Assembly: GCA_000398025.1 (NCBI GenBank)
Contig: ASKX01000003.1
Span: forward strand, 1-64,000
Direction: 5' to 3'
DNA: 64,000 nucleotides
Origin: Candidatus Paceibacter normanii SCGC AAA255-P19
GTDB taxonomy: Bacteria; Patescibacteriota; Minisyncoccia; Minisyncoccales; Paceibacteraceae
The notes under the pieces are model-generated. The model ran no database searches, was not told where the DNA came from, and saw only the letters and a list, made by a program, of their open reading frames with translations. Shown piece after piece: positions 39,918 through 48,571 of this stretch (position 1 is the stretch's first letter; each line of letters starts with the position of its first letter). A program made the position numbers and the translations under genes.

Positions 39918-41342
39918 TTAATATATCCGCCACAGATAACGCCAAGAGGGCGAAGAAACGACATCAGAAAACTTATTTAAAATTTCTTCCAGAGAGGGTT
40001 GATTTAAATTGGCTTTGGTATCAATGGGGAGGTTAGAGAATTTCTTTGGAAAACTTCCCGAGACTAAATTAAATAAATGGGAGAGGAAAGAAGTCGCATA
40101 ACAACCTTTGGCCAAATTGAAATTTAGAATTACGCCTTGAGGGAAAACCTTAAAATTCAAAATTTCTACTTTTTCTATGGTTTTAATTCCCCGCTGCCGG
40201 TGTTTTAACAAATCCAAATCCTCTAAGTTCTTAAGAGCAAAAGAAACAGAAAAAATTCCACATTTTTTGAGGAGTTCTTCATAAAACAACCAATTTTTTC
40301 TTTCTATCCCCAATATTAAAGGTAACATCTCTGGCGGTTTTTCATTTTTGGCTAAATAAGAGGAAAGTTTTTTGTTGTAAAGAAAAGAGGCTACGGATTC
40401 AACTTGAAGCTCAAGCTGCTTTGAAATTCTTTTTAAAGCCCCAATGTAATCTTTAGGATTTTCTTTTAAATAAGAAACGATTTTTATCTCATTCTGGAAA
40501 GTCAAAGGAAAACACTCTAAAAGTGCTTCAATCTCTTCCCATCTTCCCCAGAGTTGTTCCATTTCTTTTCTTAAGTTTTGGAAATAAAATAGCTCTCGCT
40601 GTCCCGGTTTAAAAAGATAGGTGAATAACGCTTTTTCATAATCTCCCTGCAAAAGATAGAAGCCACAGTAATGGGTTATTAATCTTGGCACGCCAAATCT
40701 CTGCAAATAGATAAAATTATAGAAGCCATTTTTTTTGATTTCTTTCAGTTGTTCCAAGAATTTTTTCTGGTCAAAGTTCGGGCCGATTCTAATTAAAATC
40801 GTAAATTGATTCCCCCTCAGGGCGCCACGATAGGTTTCTTTCTCTCCGGAAAAAACATTTTTCACAAAAAAATTTGGCGAAGAAACCAAATTTAGTTTCT
40901 CAACGTCAGTTCCTTTAATAGAAACTCGCTGAGAAGTAATAGCATGCTTATCTTTAATCCCGGCATACTTGATGCTTTTTGGCTCCAAATTTAGCCTCTT
41001 GGTTAGCTCTTCTGCTACCTCAATGGTGGAGAGGCCGCATTTGACTAAAGTGGCGTAAATAACCGGGTCTTCTCGATTGAAATCTTTTTTGGTGCTCAAA
41101 AATTTTTCTGGAAAAACATTTTCTACCTCTCCTCCAAGACTAATTTCTTCAACAATAAAGTCCTGAGGCCAAAGCTTTAAATAACCTAAGGGCAGCCCTT
41201 TCTTTTTAGGAATCGAAATGCCATATTTCTCTAAGGTTTTTTGGTCATCGATAAAAGTTTGGCTCTCAAAAAAACGAGGCCATCTTTTAATCGCCTCTCT
41301 AAAATTTTCACTTTCAATTTTTTTTGCTTCTAAAATATTCAT
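39918..41342 (-). CDS. truD: tRNA pseudouridine(13) synthase TruD
   Basis: 474 residues. GYLKLWPQDFIVEEI at the start of the domain, catalytic Asp in KYAGIKDKHAITSQRV, GNQFTILIR and NFIYLQRFG fit TruD/Pus7. It makes pseudouridine at position 13 of certain tRNAs. It is longer than E. coli TruD (349), with an insertion between the two halves as in archaeal and eukaryotic forms. It lies downstream of rpsA on the same strand, separated by a bipartite palindrome. No RBS is evident. Confidence 0.9.
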   Translation of the reverse strand: MNILEAKKIESENFREAIKRWPRFFESQTFIDDQKTLEKYGISIPKKKGLPLGYLKLWPQDFIVEEISLGGEVENVFPEKFLSTKKDFNREDPVIYATLVKCGLSTIEVAEELTKRLNLEPKSIKYAGIKDKHAITSQRVSIKGTDVEKLNLVSSPNFFVKNVFSGEKETYRGALRGNQFTILIRIGPNFDQKKFLEQLKEIKKNGFYNFIYLQRFGVPRLITHYCGFYLLQGDYEKALFTYLFKPGQRELFYFQNLRKEMEQLWGRWEEIEALLECFPLTFQNEIKIVSYLKENPKDYIGALKRISKQLELQVESVASFLYNKKLSSYLAKNEKPPEMLPLILGIERKNWLFYEELLKKCGIFSVSFALKNLEDLDLLKHRQRGIKTIEKVEILNFKVFPQGVILNFNLAKGCYATSFLSHLFNLVSGSFPKKFSNLPIDTKANLNQPSLEEILNKFSDVVSSPSWRYLWRIY

Positions 41343-41347
41343 AGACC

Positions 41348-41398
41348 GAGCCCGCCCAAGGCGGGCGAAGGTGGAGATGAAGCTTTAGCTTCATCGAC
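41348..41398 (-). repeat. Bipartite palindromic element between rpsA and truD
   Basis: Given on the plus strand: GAGCCCGCC/GGCGGGC, GAAGGTGGA, GATGAAGC/GCTTCATC (41376-41383 with 41388-41395) around TTTA, then GAC. It is the cleanest full-length copy and ends one base before the rpsA stop codon. Confidence 0.75.
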
Positions 41399-42475
41399 TT
41401 ATTGTACTAGTTCGAGACTCATTCGGTGTTCTTTGGGTTCAATGGAGAGAATTCGAAATTTATATTCTTTGCCAATCGCCAAGGCCTCTTCCATTTTCGA
41501 TTTTGTCCCGAATTCAGAAATATGACAAAGCCCTTGGATTTTAGAACTAATTTTGATGAAAGCACCAAAAGGATTAAATTTGGTAGCTTTTCCTTTGACC
41601 TTGTCTCCTTTTTTGTATTCTTTTTCAATGTCTGACCAAGGATCTTTTTTCAGGGCTTTCAAAGAAAGAGAAACTTTATCGCCAGAAATTTCAATAATTT
41701 TCGTTTGCACTTTATCTCCCATTTTGACAATTTCAGCCGGGTCCTCTACCAATTGCCAATCTAATTCTGAGATATGAATTAGTCCTTCTAGCCATTCTAC
41801 TTCTTCTCCCAAAGAATTTTTTAAAGGGAAGCGGACAAAGGCGCCAAAATCAGTAACTCCGGTGATTTCTCCTTCAACCACATCTCCTACTTTGCACCCT
41901 TCTAAAAGTTTTTTTATTTTCTCGGTAGCTTTGGCTTTTTCTGATAAAATAAGCTTTTCTTCCTTAGGAGACAAATCAAAAATTTTAACATCTAACTCCT
42001 CGCCAATAAATTTTTGAAGCTCTTTTAAAATTTTAGCTTGATCCCCTTTTTCCACTCGGGGATAGTGGGAACTTTCCAATTGGGAAACTGGCAAGAAGGC
42101 CGGAATGTCAAGAACTTCAGCCAGCAGCCCGCCCTTGTTGGCGCCGGAAATTTTTACTGTTATGGTTTCTCCACTTTCTTTCTTTTGGGCTAGCTTAGCC
42201 CAGGTTATTTCTTTGGAAGCTCCTTTAACTGACAGCTCGACATAACCTTCTTCGTTCTCCAGGTCTACTACTTTGGCAAAAATAGTATCGCCGGCTTTAA
42301 CGTTTTTCAGTTGGGTTTTGGCTTCAGCAAATTCTCTTCCGTAAATTATGCCCGCCCCCACCTGACCTAAATCCAAAAAAATGGAGGACTTACCCTTACC
42401 AATAACTTTTCCTTCAATAATTTCTCCCACCTTCAAAGGCTTTAACAAATTGTTTTTATCTAGCAATTCTTTCAT
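41399..42475 (-). CDS. rpsA: 30S ribosomal protein S1, four-domain form
   Basis: 358 residues with four S1 (OB-fold) repeats: GEIIEGKVIGKGKSSIFLDL, a degenerate second (GETITVKISGANKGGLLAEV), GDVVEGEITGVTDFGAFVRF and GDKVKGKATKFNPFGAFIKI. E. coli S1 has six, and four is usual in Gram-positives and CPR. S1 helps bind mRNA; it may be less needed here if many messages are leaderless. Palindromic elements flank it on both sides. Confidence 0.9.
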   Translation of the reverse strand: MKELLDKNNLLKPLKVGEIIEGKVIGKGKSSIFLDLGQVGAGIIYGREFAEAKTQLKNVKAGDTIFAKVVDLENEEGYVELSVKGASKEITWAKLAQKKESGETITVKISGANKGGLLAEVLDIPAFLPVSQLESSHYPRVEKGDQAKILKELQKFIGEELDVKIFDLSPKEEKLILSEKAKATEKIKKLLEGCKVGDVVEGEITGVTDFGAFVRFPLKNSLGEEVEWLEGLIHISELDWQLVEDPAEIVKMGDKVQTKIIEISGDKVSLSLKALKKDPWSDIEKEYKKGDKVKGKATKFNPFGAFIKISSKIQGLCHISEFGTKSKMEEALAIGKEYKFRILSIEPKEHRMSLELVQ

Positions 42476-42480
42476 ATATC

Positions 42481-42530
42481 GAGCCCGCCTTAGCGGGCGA
42501 AGATGAAGATGAGAACGAAGTTCTCATCGC
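42481..42530 (-). repeat. Bipartite palindromic element upstream of rpsA
   Basis: On the plus strand GAGCCCGC/GCGGGC around CTTA, GAAGATGAA, GATGAGAAC/GTTCTCATC around GAA, then GCC. Five bases separate it from the rpsA start codon. Confidence 0.75.
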
Positions 42531-42554
42531 CTCCCTTGCAGTTTATAATAATCC

Positions 42555-42583
42555 TTGAATTTTTGCAATACTAATGATAAAAT
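42555..42583 (+). promoter_or_regulatory. Promoter of the MBL-fold gene, near-leaderless
   Basis: TTGAAT (42555-42560), 17 bases, TAAAAT (42578-42583); only nine bases to ATG 42593. Confidence 0.65.
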
Positions 42584-42592
42584 TTTAGTAAT

Positions 42593-43294
42593 ATGCAGAT
42601 TGTTTGGCATGGCCAATCCTATTTTCAAATCGAAGCTCGCCATAATAAAAGCGAGCATACTTTAATTGTCATTGATCCTTTTTCTGAGGAAATTGGTCTG
42701 CGAGTCCCTAAACTTCAGGCCGATGTTTTATTAATTACCCATCAGCATTATGACCATAACAATGTAAAAACGGTTTCAGGCACCCCCTTTTTAATTGATG
42801 GTCCCGGTGAGTACGAAATCAAAAAAGTTTTCATTCAAGGTATTCCCGCCTGGCACGATCAAAAGCAGGGCAAAGAGCGAGGCTCCAACACCATTTATAC
42901 CATTGAGGCCGAGGAGATGAAAATTTGTCACTTGGGAGATTTAGGCCAAAAAGAACTAACCGGAGAACAATTAGAGAAAATCGGCGATGTAGATATTTTA
43001 ATGATTCCAGTCGGGGGCGTCTATACCATTTCAGCTAAAGAAGCCTTAGAAATAATGTCTCAACTTGAACCCAGAATAACCATCCCCATGCACTACCAAC
43101 TTCCCAAATTGAAGATAAAATTAGACACCCGAGCGATAGCGAAGGGTGGAAAAGAAGATTTATCTTCTTTGAACGGCGTAGATAAATTTTTAAAGAGTTT
43201 AGGCATTAAATCAATGGAGCCCCTAAGCAAGCTTTCAATAAAAAGCAAAGATATTTCTCCAGAAGAGGCTAAAATAATTCTTTTAAGACCGTAA
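42593..43294 (+). CDS. MBL-fold metal-dependent hydrolase (UlaG-like)
   Basis: 233 residues. IVWHGQSYFQI, VLLITHQHYDHNN (HxHxDH), GPGEYEI, KICHLGDLG and ITIPMHYQLP place it with UlaG/UPF0173-like hydrolases; the substrate is unknown. Residues about 178-195 (RAIAKGGKEDLSSLNG) come from an in-frame bipartite palindromic element (43129-43175) and are absent from the family pattern. The same peptide AKGGKEDLSSL occurs in the unrelated Hsp20 gene at 47878. Confidence 0.85.
   Translation: MQIVWHGQSYFQIEARHNKSEHTLIVIDPFSEEIGLRVPKLQADVLLITHQHYDHNNVKTVSGTPFLIDGPGEYEIKKVFIQGIPAWHDQKQGKERGSNTIYTIEAEEMKICHLGDLGQKELTGEQLEKIGDVDILMIPVGGVYTISAKEALEIMSQLEPRITIPMHYQLPKLKIKLDTRAIAKGGKEDLSSLNGVDKFLKSLGIKSMEPLSKLSIKSKDISPEEAKIILLRP
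43129..43175 (+). repeat. Bipartite palindromic element inside the MBL gene
   Basis: CACCC/GGGTG around GAGCGATAGCGAA, then AAAGAAGAT/ATCTTCTTT (43151-43159 with 43162-43170) around TT and GAAC. It is in frame and adds about 15 residues. Confidence 0.75.
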
Positions 43295-43299
43295 TCCCC

Positions 43300-43587
43300 A
43301 TGTCTAAAATCCAAGATTTGCCAGAATCTACCCGGAAAATAATTTTTTGGATAGCTATAATTATTGTTGGTTTAGGATTGCTCTCTTGGTGGGCTCAAAC
43401 CGCTCAGGAAAGAATGAGAAGCGTTCGAGGAGAAGAGATGAAGGAGGGCTTAGGAATTCCTTTTTTAGAAGAGCAGCTAAAAGAGATGCCCAAAATTGAA
43501 ATGCCAGAGATTGATGAGGAAACCTTAAAAAAAATTGAACAATTATTTAAAGAAGCAGAGCAGCAGGCAGAGAAACCAACCGAGTAA
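43300..43587 (+). CDS. Small single-pass membrane protein
   Basis: 95 residues. One helix (about 13-32) after a short cytoplasmic start, then an acidic, Met/Pro-containing coil (PKIEMPEIDEETLKKIEQLF). It follows the MBL gene by five bases and precedes gyrA. No family is recognised. Confidence 0.55.
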   Translation: MSKIQDLPESTRKIIFWIAIIIVGLGLLSWWAQTAQERMRSVRGEEMKEGLGIPFLEEQLKEMPKIEMPEIDEETLKKIEQLFKEAEQQAEKPTE

Positions 43588-43595
43588 ATATGCTC

Positions 43596-43641
43596 AATGA
43601 ATCTTTGATTCATTTCGATCTTCAATAAATTTTCAATTTAT
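43596..43641. repeat. Two palindromes before gyrA
   Basis: AATGAATC/GATTCATT (43596-43603 with 43607-43614) around TTT, identical to the core at 17485, followed by ATAAATT/AATTTAT (43625-43631 with 43635-43641). The second ends four bases before the gyrA ATG. Confidence 0.65.
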
Positions 43642-43645
43642 CTCG

Positions 43646-46120
43646 ATGCCTAAAGAAAATCAAAAAATAAATAGAGAAACTGAAATAGGCTATATTAAAC
43701 CCCGAGCCATTACCGAGGAAATGAAGGACTCGTACATTGACTACGCTATGTCAGTGATTGTTTCTCGAGCTCTGCCTGATGTCAGAGATGGTTTAAAACC
43801 AGTCCATCGCCGGATTTTATACACGATGGGCGAGATGGGATTGGGGCACACAGCGAAATTTAGAAAGTCAGCAACAGTGGTGGGCGAAACAATGGGGAAA
43901 CTGCATCCACATGGTGATGCAGCAATTTACGATGCCTTGGCTCGAATGGCTCAAGATTTCTCTTTAAGATATCCTTTAATTCAGGGTCAAGGCAATTTCG
44001 GTAGCATCGACGGAGATCCCCCGAGTGCGATGAGGTATAGCGAGGCGAAGCTTTCAGAAATCGGTGAGGAAACGCTCAAAGACATTGAGAAAAACACGGT
44101 TGATTTCGCTGACAATTACGACGGAACCCGTAAAGAGCCCACTGTTTTACCTTCACCCCTTCCTCAATTGTTGCTTAATGGTTCTTTAGGAATTGCCGTA
44201 GGTATGGCTACCAATATTCCCACCCATAACCTTTCAGAAGTTTGCGAAGCCACCGACTATTTAATTGACCATCCCAAAGCCGATACTGAAGATCTCTTTC
44301 AGTTTGTCAAAGGACCCGATTTTCCTACTGGCGGCCAAATTTTTAATCAAAAAGAAATTATCGCTGCTTATTCTCAGGGTAAAGGACCAATTTTAACTCG
44401 AGGGAAAACGGAAGTTATAGAAAGGGAAAAGAGCGGCCGACTTCAGATTGTTATTACTGAAATTCCTTTCCAAGTTCAAAAGTCTTCTTTAGTTGAGCAA
44501 TTTGCTCATTTAGTTCAAGAAAAAAAGATAGAAGGGATTAAAGATATTAGAGACGAATCTGACAAAGAAGGACTGAGAATTGTCATCGAGCTACAAAAAG
44601 ATGCTTTTCCTCAGAAGATTTTAAACCGTCTTTATAAGTTTACCGACCTCCAAAAAAGTTTTCATTTGAATATGTTAGCTTTGGTGGAAGGGATTCAGCC
44701 TCGAGTTTTAAACTTAGCCGATTTATTGAACTACTTTATTGTTCACCGTAAAGAAGTAGTTACCCGGAGAACAGAATATGAATTAGAAAAAGCCAAAGGA
44801 AGAGCTCATATTTTAGAAGGTCTACATAAATGCCTAGCTGATATAGATGCTGTAATAAAAACCATCAAAAACTCAGCCAATCGAGAGGAAGCCCAAAAGA
44901 ATTTGATGAAGCGCTTTCGCTTAACTCAAATTCAAGCTAACGCCATTTTAGAAACCAAACTTTCAGCCCTGGCTAAGCTGGAAAGAAAGAAGATTGAAGA
45001 CGAATTAAAAGAGCAGCGTTCCAGAATCAAAGAATTAACAGCCATTTTGAAGAGCCCTCAAAAAATCAAACAAGTTATTAAAAAAGAATTAAAAGAGCTA
45101 AAAGAAAGATTTGGTGACGAAAGAAGAACTAAAGTAGTTGTTCAAAAAGTTGGTGAGATAGCCGAAGAAGACCTAATTCCCTCCGAGGAAACAATCATTA
45201 CTCTTACTCAAGGAGGTTACATTAAAAGAATTAACCCTTCTATTTATCGTCTCCAAAAAAGAGGAGGCAAAGGAATTGCCGGCATGAAAACAGTGGGCGA
45301 CGATGTGGTTGAGCATTTCTTGACCGCCAACACTCACGACAACCTTTTATTCTTTACTGATTCAGGGAAAGTTTTTCGCACCCTAGTCTATGAAATTCCC
45401 GAAGGCGTCAGGGTGGCTAAAGGCCGGGGGTTGTTGAACTTTTTAGAAATTTCTCCTGAGGATAAAGTTCTGTGTATTTTGGCTTTGGGTAAGGAAGATG
45501 AAGTCTTGGGCACAAAATATTTAGTCATGGTCACCAAAAATGGTATAACCAAGAAAACTAGCTTGGAAGAGTTCGAGAATGTTCGCCGTTCAGGTTTAAT
45601 AGCCATTAATCTAAGAAAAGGCGATGCCTTAAGAAAAGTAAGAAAGAGCGCTGACGAGGACGATATAATTTTAGCAACCAAGAAGGGCCAATCCATCCGC
45701 TTTAAAGAAAAAGAAATAAGGCCAATGGGTAGGCCAGCAGCTGGAATTAAAGGAATTAGATTAAAGAAAGGGGATGAGGTGATTGGCATGGATCCAATTC
45801 AAGCTAAAGACAAAAAGGAAAAACAGTATTTATTGGTCGTTACAGAAAATGGCTATGGCAAAAGGACGGATTTGACAGAGTATCGACCCCAAGGAAAGGG
45901 AGGCTCAGGAATAAAAACAGCCCAGGTAACTCCCAAAACCGGCAACCTAATTACCTCTCGAGTTTTAACTGACGAGGAAGATTTAATTGTTATTTCTCAA
46001 AGAGGCCAAGTGATTAGAACAAAAATTTCTTCCATTCCCAAGTTGAGCCGGGCCACCCAAGGAGTAAGAATAATGGTCTTGGGAGAAGGAGATAAAGTGG
46101 CTTCCACTACCTGCCTATAA
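43646..46120 (+). CDS. gyrA: DNA gyrase subunit A
   Basis: 824 residues. N-terminal [30 protein letters not shown], catalytic Tyr in [11 protein letters not shown] (about 131), and a C-terminal pinwheel with the GyrA box-like [10 protein letters not shown], which separates gyrase from topoisomerase IV. The quinolone region reads [15 protein letters not shown]: Ala stands where E. coli has Ser83, while the acidic residue at 87 (Asp) is kept. It introduces negative supercoils together with GyrB, which is not in this window. Confidence 0.95.
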   Translation: MPKENQKINRETEIGYIKPRAITEEMKDSYIDYAMSVIVSRALPDVRDGLKPVHRRILYTMGEMGLGHTAKFRKSATVVGETMGKLHPHGDAAIYDALARMAQDFSLRYPLIQGQGNFGSIDGDPPSAMRYSEAKLSEIGEETLKDIEKNTVDFADNYDGTRKEPTVLPSPLPQLLLNGSLGIAVGMATNIPTHNLSEVCEATDYLIDHPKADTEDLFQFVKGPDFPTGGQIFNQKEIIAAYSQGKGPILTRGKTEVIEREKSGRLQIVITEIPFQVQKSSLVEQFAHLVQEKKIEGIKDIRDESDKEGLRIVIELQKDAFPQKILNRLYKFTDLQKSFHLNMLALVEGIQPRVLNLADLLNYFIVHRKEVVTRRTEYELEKAKGRAHILEGLHKCLADIDAVIKTIKNSANREEAQKNLMKRFRLTQIQANAILETKLSALAKLERKKIEDELKEQRSRIKELTAILKSPQKIKQVIKKELKELKERFGDERRTKVVVQKVGEIAEEDLIPSEETIITLTQGGYIKRINPSIYRLQKRGGKGIAGMKTVGDDVVEHFLTANTHDNLLFFTDSGKVFRTLVYEIPEGVRVAKGRGLLNFLEISPEDKVLCILALGKEDEVLGTKYLVMVTKNGITKKTSLEEFENVRRSGLIAINLRKGDALRKVRKSADEDDIILATKKGQSIRFKEKEIRPMGRPAAGIKGIRLKKGDEVIGMDPIQAKDKKEKQYLLVVTENGYGKRTDLTEYRPQGKGGSGIKTAQVTPKTGNLITSRVLTDEEDLIVISQRGQVIRTKISSIPKLSRATQGVRIMVLGEGDKVASTTCL

Positions 46121-46124
46121 TAGC

Positions 46125-46646
46125 ATGTCTGGATTTGTTAACCCTCAAGAAGTTCTGGATCAGCTGAAATTAAAAGAAAGCCTAGTGGCGGCTGACTTTG
46201 GTTCAGGTTCGGGCGGCTGGGTAATACCTTTAGCTAAAAAGCTGGCAGAAGGAAAAATTTACGCCATAGATATTTTAGAAGAACCCCTGTCGGCCTTAAA
46301 AAGCCGGGCTAAATTAGAAAATATTTTTAATGTTGAAACTATTCAGTCTAATGTTGAAGAAATTCGCGGCTCCAAACTAACCGACTCTTCTTGCGATTTG
46401 GTTTTAATGACCAATCTTTTATTTGAGTGCGACGATAAAAAAATAGTTTTAGAAGAAGGTAAAAGAGTTTTAAAGCCCGGCGGTAAAATGTTGATTGTTG
46501 ACTGGAAGAAAGATAATCCTTTGACTCCAGAAATAGAAAGAGTGCCGATAGAAGATATCAAGAAAATAGCCCAAGAACTTGATTTAGAGATTGAGAGAGA
46601 ATTTGACGCTGGTATTTACCACTGGGGATTAATTTTGGTAGAATAA
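46125..46646 (+). CDS. Class I SAM-dependent methyltransferase
   Basis: 173 residues. AADFGSGSGGWVIPLAKKL (motif I), KIYAIDILEE (motif II), CDLVLMTNLLFECDD (motif IV) and RVLKPGGKMLIVDW (motif post-IV) are clear. The substrate cannot be deduced. It starts four bases after gyrA and precedes the TrbC-like pilin genes. Confidence 0.85.
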   Translation: MSGFVNPQEVLDQLKLKESLVAADFGSGSGGWVIPLAKKLAEGKIYAIDILEEPLSALKSRAKLENIFNVETIQSNVEEIRGSKLTDSSCDLVLMTNLLFECDDKKIVLEEGKRVLKPGGKMLIVDWKKDNPLTPEIERVPIEDIKKIAQELDLEIEREFDAGIYHWGLILVE

Positions 46647-46652
46647 CCTAAT

Positions 46653-47105
46653 ATGAAAAATATATCAATAACATTTTTAATCTTATTTGTTTTATTCGGT
46701 GGGATAGGCTTTATCCAGGGTGCTCCTTGTGATTCCTGTGATAGTTCGGTTGAATGTGGTAGCGGTGAGAATTGTGTCGGGGGGGATCCCAGTACTCTTG
46801 ATGTCAAAGAAGGCGTTTGCCAAGATCCTGACAATGTGGTCTTTTGCTCTCCTATTACTCATACCACTTTTGGCAGTTTGATTGATGCTATTATTAATTT
46901 TATCTTTAATATTGCTATTGTAGTTGTGCCTTTGATGGTTATTATTGGCGCTTTCAATCTTTTGACAGCGGCTGGCGATCCAAAGAAGATTACCACCGGC
47001 AAAAACATTATTACCTACACCCTAATTGGCTTTGCTATTATCTTGCTTGCCAAAGGTGTTATTGCTATGATAGAAGAAGTGATAGGCATAAGAGTAGGAG
47101 GATAA
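46653..47105 (+). CDS. TrbC/VirB2-like pilin
   Basis: 150 residues. A signal peptide (1-22), a Cys-rich segment (CDSCDSSVECGSGENC), then two hydrophobic helices (about 75-100 and 118-140) with FNLLTAAGDPKKITTGKNII between them, the pattern of VirB2/TrbC-type pilins. In other bacteria these make conjugative or type IV secretion pili; in CPR they are common without a full system, and no VirB/TrbB-type ATPase is seen nearby. A second copy follows. Confidence 0.7.
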   Translation: MKNISITFLILFVLFGGIGFIQGAPCDSCDSSVECGSGENCVGGDPSTLDVKEGVCQDPDNVVFCSPITHTTFGSLIDAIINFIFNIAIVVVPLMVIIGAFNLLTAAGDPKKITTGKNIITYTLIGFAIILLAKGVIAMIEEVIGIRVGG

Positions 47106-47137
47106 AAAGGCCGATAAAATAATCAACAATTCAATTG

Positions 47138-47701
47138 ATGATGAAAAAAACCTTTTTAACTTCGTTAATAATCAGCATCTTGGCTATGCTTTTGGCTTCA
47201 GCTGCTTTAGCTGGGCCAGTCAAGTGTTGTAAATTGGGAGCTGACATCAAAGGTTGGACAGGAGGCTACGTATATAGTGGCACGCTAACGAACACAGCTA
47301 CCGGCGGCAGTGTAGCCTGTACGGCTACTACTCCTTGTAAATGTAGTGACCCATCCTCTTTTGCCCAAGGCTGCACTCTTATCAAAGCAAACACCGCTGG
47401 GCCCAATGAGGCCGGAGTAACTTGCGAGGATGGGAATGCCCCTTATTACAAGACTAATTCCTGGGGAATGGTTTGCCTGCTTAATGGAATTGAAGTGGCG
47501 ACTAACTGGACTTTTATTTTCCTGATGGTTTTGGTGGCTCTTTTCATTCTTTGGGGTGCCTTTAACATCGTCACCGCTGGCGGTTCTCCAGAAAAAGTAG
47601 GCACCGGTAGAAGTTACATTATCTACGCCCTGGTTGGTTTAGCTGTTGCCCTTTTGGCCAAAGCCCTTCCTTCGATTGTCCAAGCTTTACTGGGCGTCTA
47701 G
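47138..47701 (+). CDS. TrbC/VirB2-like pilin, second copy
   Basis: 187 residues from ATG 47138 (ATG 47141 equally possible). A signal peptide (about 1-26, ending ALA), a Cys-containing external part and two helices with FNIVTAGGSPEKVGTGRSYI between them, parallel to FNLLTAAGDPKKITTGKNII in the preceding gene. The two probably arose by duplication. A terminator follows. Confidence 0.68.
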   Translation: MMKKTFLTSLIISILAMLLASAALAGPVKCCKLGADIKGWTGGYVYSGTLTNTATGGSVACTATTPCKCSDPSSFAQGCTLIKANTAGPNEAGVTCEDGNAPYYKTNSWGMVCLLNGIEVATNWTFIFLMVLVALFILWGAFNIVTAGGSPEKVGTGRSYIIYALVGLAVALLAKALPSIVQALLGV

Positions 47702-47733
47702 GGTAACGGGAAATAAATAAAAATTAAAAATAA

Positions 47734-47766
47734 AATCAACCCTCCAGGTTGGGGGTTGATTTTTGT
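47734..47766 (+). terminator. Intrinsic terminator after the TrbC-like pair
   Basis: AATCAACCC/GGGTTGATT with a 10-base loop and a following TTTTTG. Confidence 0.85.
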
Positions 47767-47783
47767 GTTAAGAAAGCTAAAAT
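47756..47783 (+). promoter_or_regulatory. Promoter for tRNA-Leu(TAG), overlapping a terminator
   Basis: TTGATT (47756-47761) within the 3' arm of the terminator, 16 bases, TAAAAT (47778-47783), eight bases before the tRNA. Confidence 0.6.
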
Positions 47784-47791
47784 AATAGAGA

Positions 47792-47873
47792 GCCCTCGTG
47801 GTGGAACCGGTATACACGCATGGTTTAGGACCATGTCCCGAAAGGGTTGTGAGTTCGAATCTCACCGAGGGCA
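47792..47873 (+). tRNA. tRNA-Leu(TAG)
   Basis: Acceptor GCCCTCG/CGAGGGC, anticodon stem CATGG/CCATG around TTTAGGA, variable arm TCCCGAAAGGG-like, discriminator A. Confidence 0.95.
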
Positions 47874-47877
47874 CTTT

Positions 47878-48567
47878 TTATATTTTTACCTTAATTCTTC
47901 GCCTCTTTTCTCTTAAAATCTTGGGTATTCTAATGGTTAGAATGCCTTCTTTCATCGTGGCTTCAGCTCGGTCGGGATCCACTTCTACTGGCAAGATTAT
48001 TTCTCGAGAAAAGGAACCCCAATAACATTCTTGAGCAAAATAGTCACCTTCTTCTTCATAGGGTCTTTCTCGGCTGCCTTTGATAGTGATGATATCTTTT
48101 TCCAAAGCAATATCTAAATCTTCTGGCTTGACTCCGGCAATGGCTGATTGAACAACCAAATCAGTATCAGTTTGATAAACATCAATAGCTAATTCTCCTT
48201 CTGTCTCAAACCATTTTTCTTTAGTTTCCGCAGCTTTAGTAAAAGAGGGCTCCTCTTTAATTTCTTCTTTCGGCTCAGGTTCAAGTTCCGGTTCTGGCTC
48301 TGTTAAGTCTTCTTTTTGGGTAATTATTACCTTCTCCTCTTTTGGTTTTGTCAAAGAGGATAAATCCTCTTTTCCACCCTTCGCTGACACTCGGGTAAGC
48401 GATGAACTTCGTTCATCTTCACCCTTCACTGACGCTCGGGTAACCGAAGTCTTCTGGCGAGAGATAGTTCCCCGCCTTCTTTTTGGTTTTTCTTCTCTTG
48501 CTTCTTCTACTTCTCCTTCTTCAATCCCCATTCCCTTTTTTAATTTTTCAAAAAAAGAATCAGCCAT
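47878..48567 (-). CDS. Hsp20 small heat-shock protein with long, repeat-bearing N-terminus
   Basis: 229 residues. The alpha-crystallin domain (about 124-220) has ELAIDVYQTDTDLVVQSAIA, DIITIKGSRERP and EGILTIRIPKI, ending with the I-x-V/I motif IKVKI. It holds unfolding proteins in the cytoplasm. The N-terminal arm (1-120) is unusually long and charged; residues 43-74 are two tandem copies of the bipartite palindromic element translated as TRASVKGEDERSSSL and TRVSAKGGKEDLSSL. An acidic Glu-Pro tract follows (TEPEPELEPEPKEE). The stop lies four bases from the end of the opposing tRNA-Leu. Confidence 0.88.
   Translation of the reverse strand: MADSFFEKLKKGMGIEEGEVEEAREEKPKRRRGTISRQKTSVTRASVKGEDERSSSLTRVSAKGGKEDLSSLTKPKEEKVIITQKEDLTEPEPELEPEPKEEIKEEPSFTKAAETKEKWFETEGELAIDVYQTDTDLVVQSAIAGVKPEDLDIALEKDIITIKGSRERPYEEEGDYFAQECYWGSFSREIILPVEVDPDRAEATMKEGILTIRIPKILREKRRRIKVKI
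48350..48440 (-). repeat. Two tandem bipartite palindromic elements inside the Hsp20 gene
   Basis: On the minus strand CCCGAGCGTCAGTGAAGGG, then GATGAAC/GTTCATC (copy A, 48396-48440), followed by CCCGAGTGTCAGCGAAGGG, then AAAGAGGAT/ATCCTCTTT and GAC (copy B, 48350-48395). Each copy is about 45 bases, a multiple of three. Confidence 0.8.
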
Positions 48568-48571
48568 ATTT

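Noticed and set aside
46653..47701. A conjugative type IV secretion operon.
   Set aside because: Only the two VirB2-like pilins are present; no VirB4, VirB6, VirD4 or relaxase is seen in the window.
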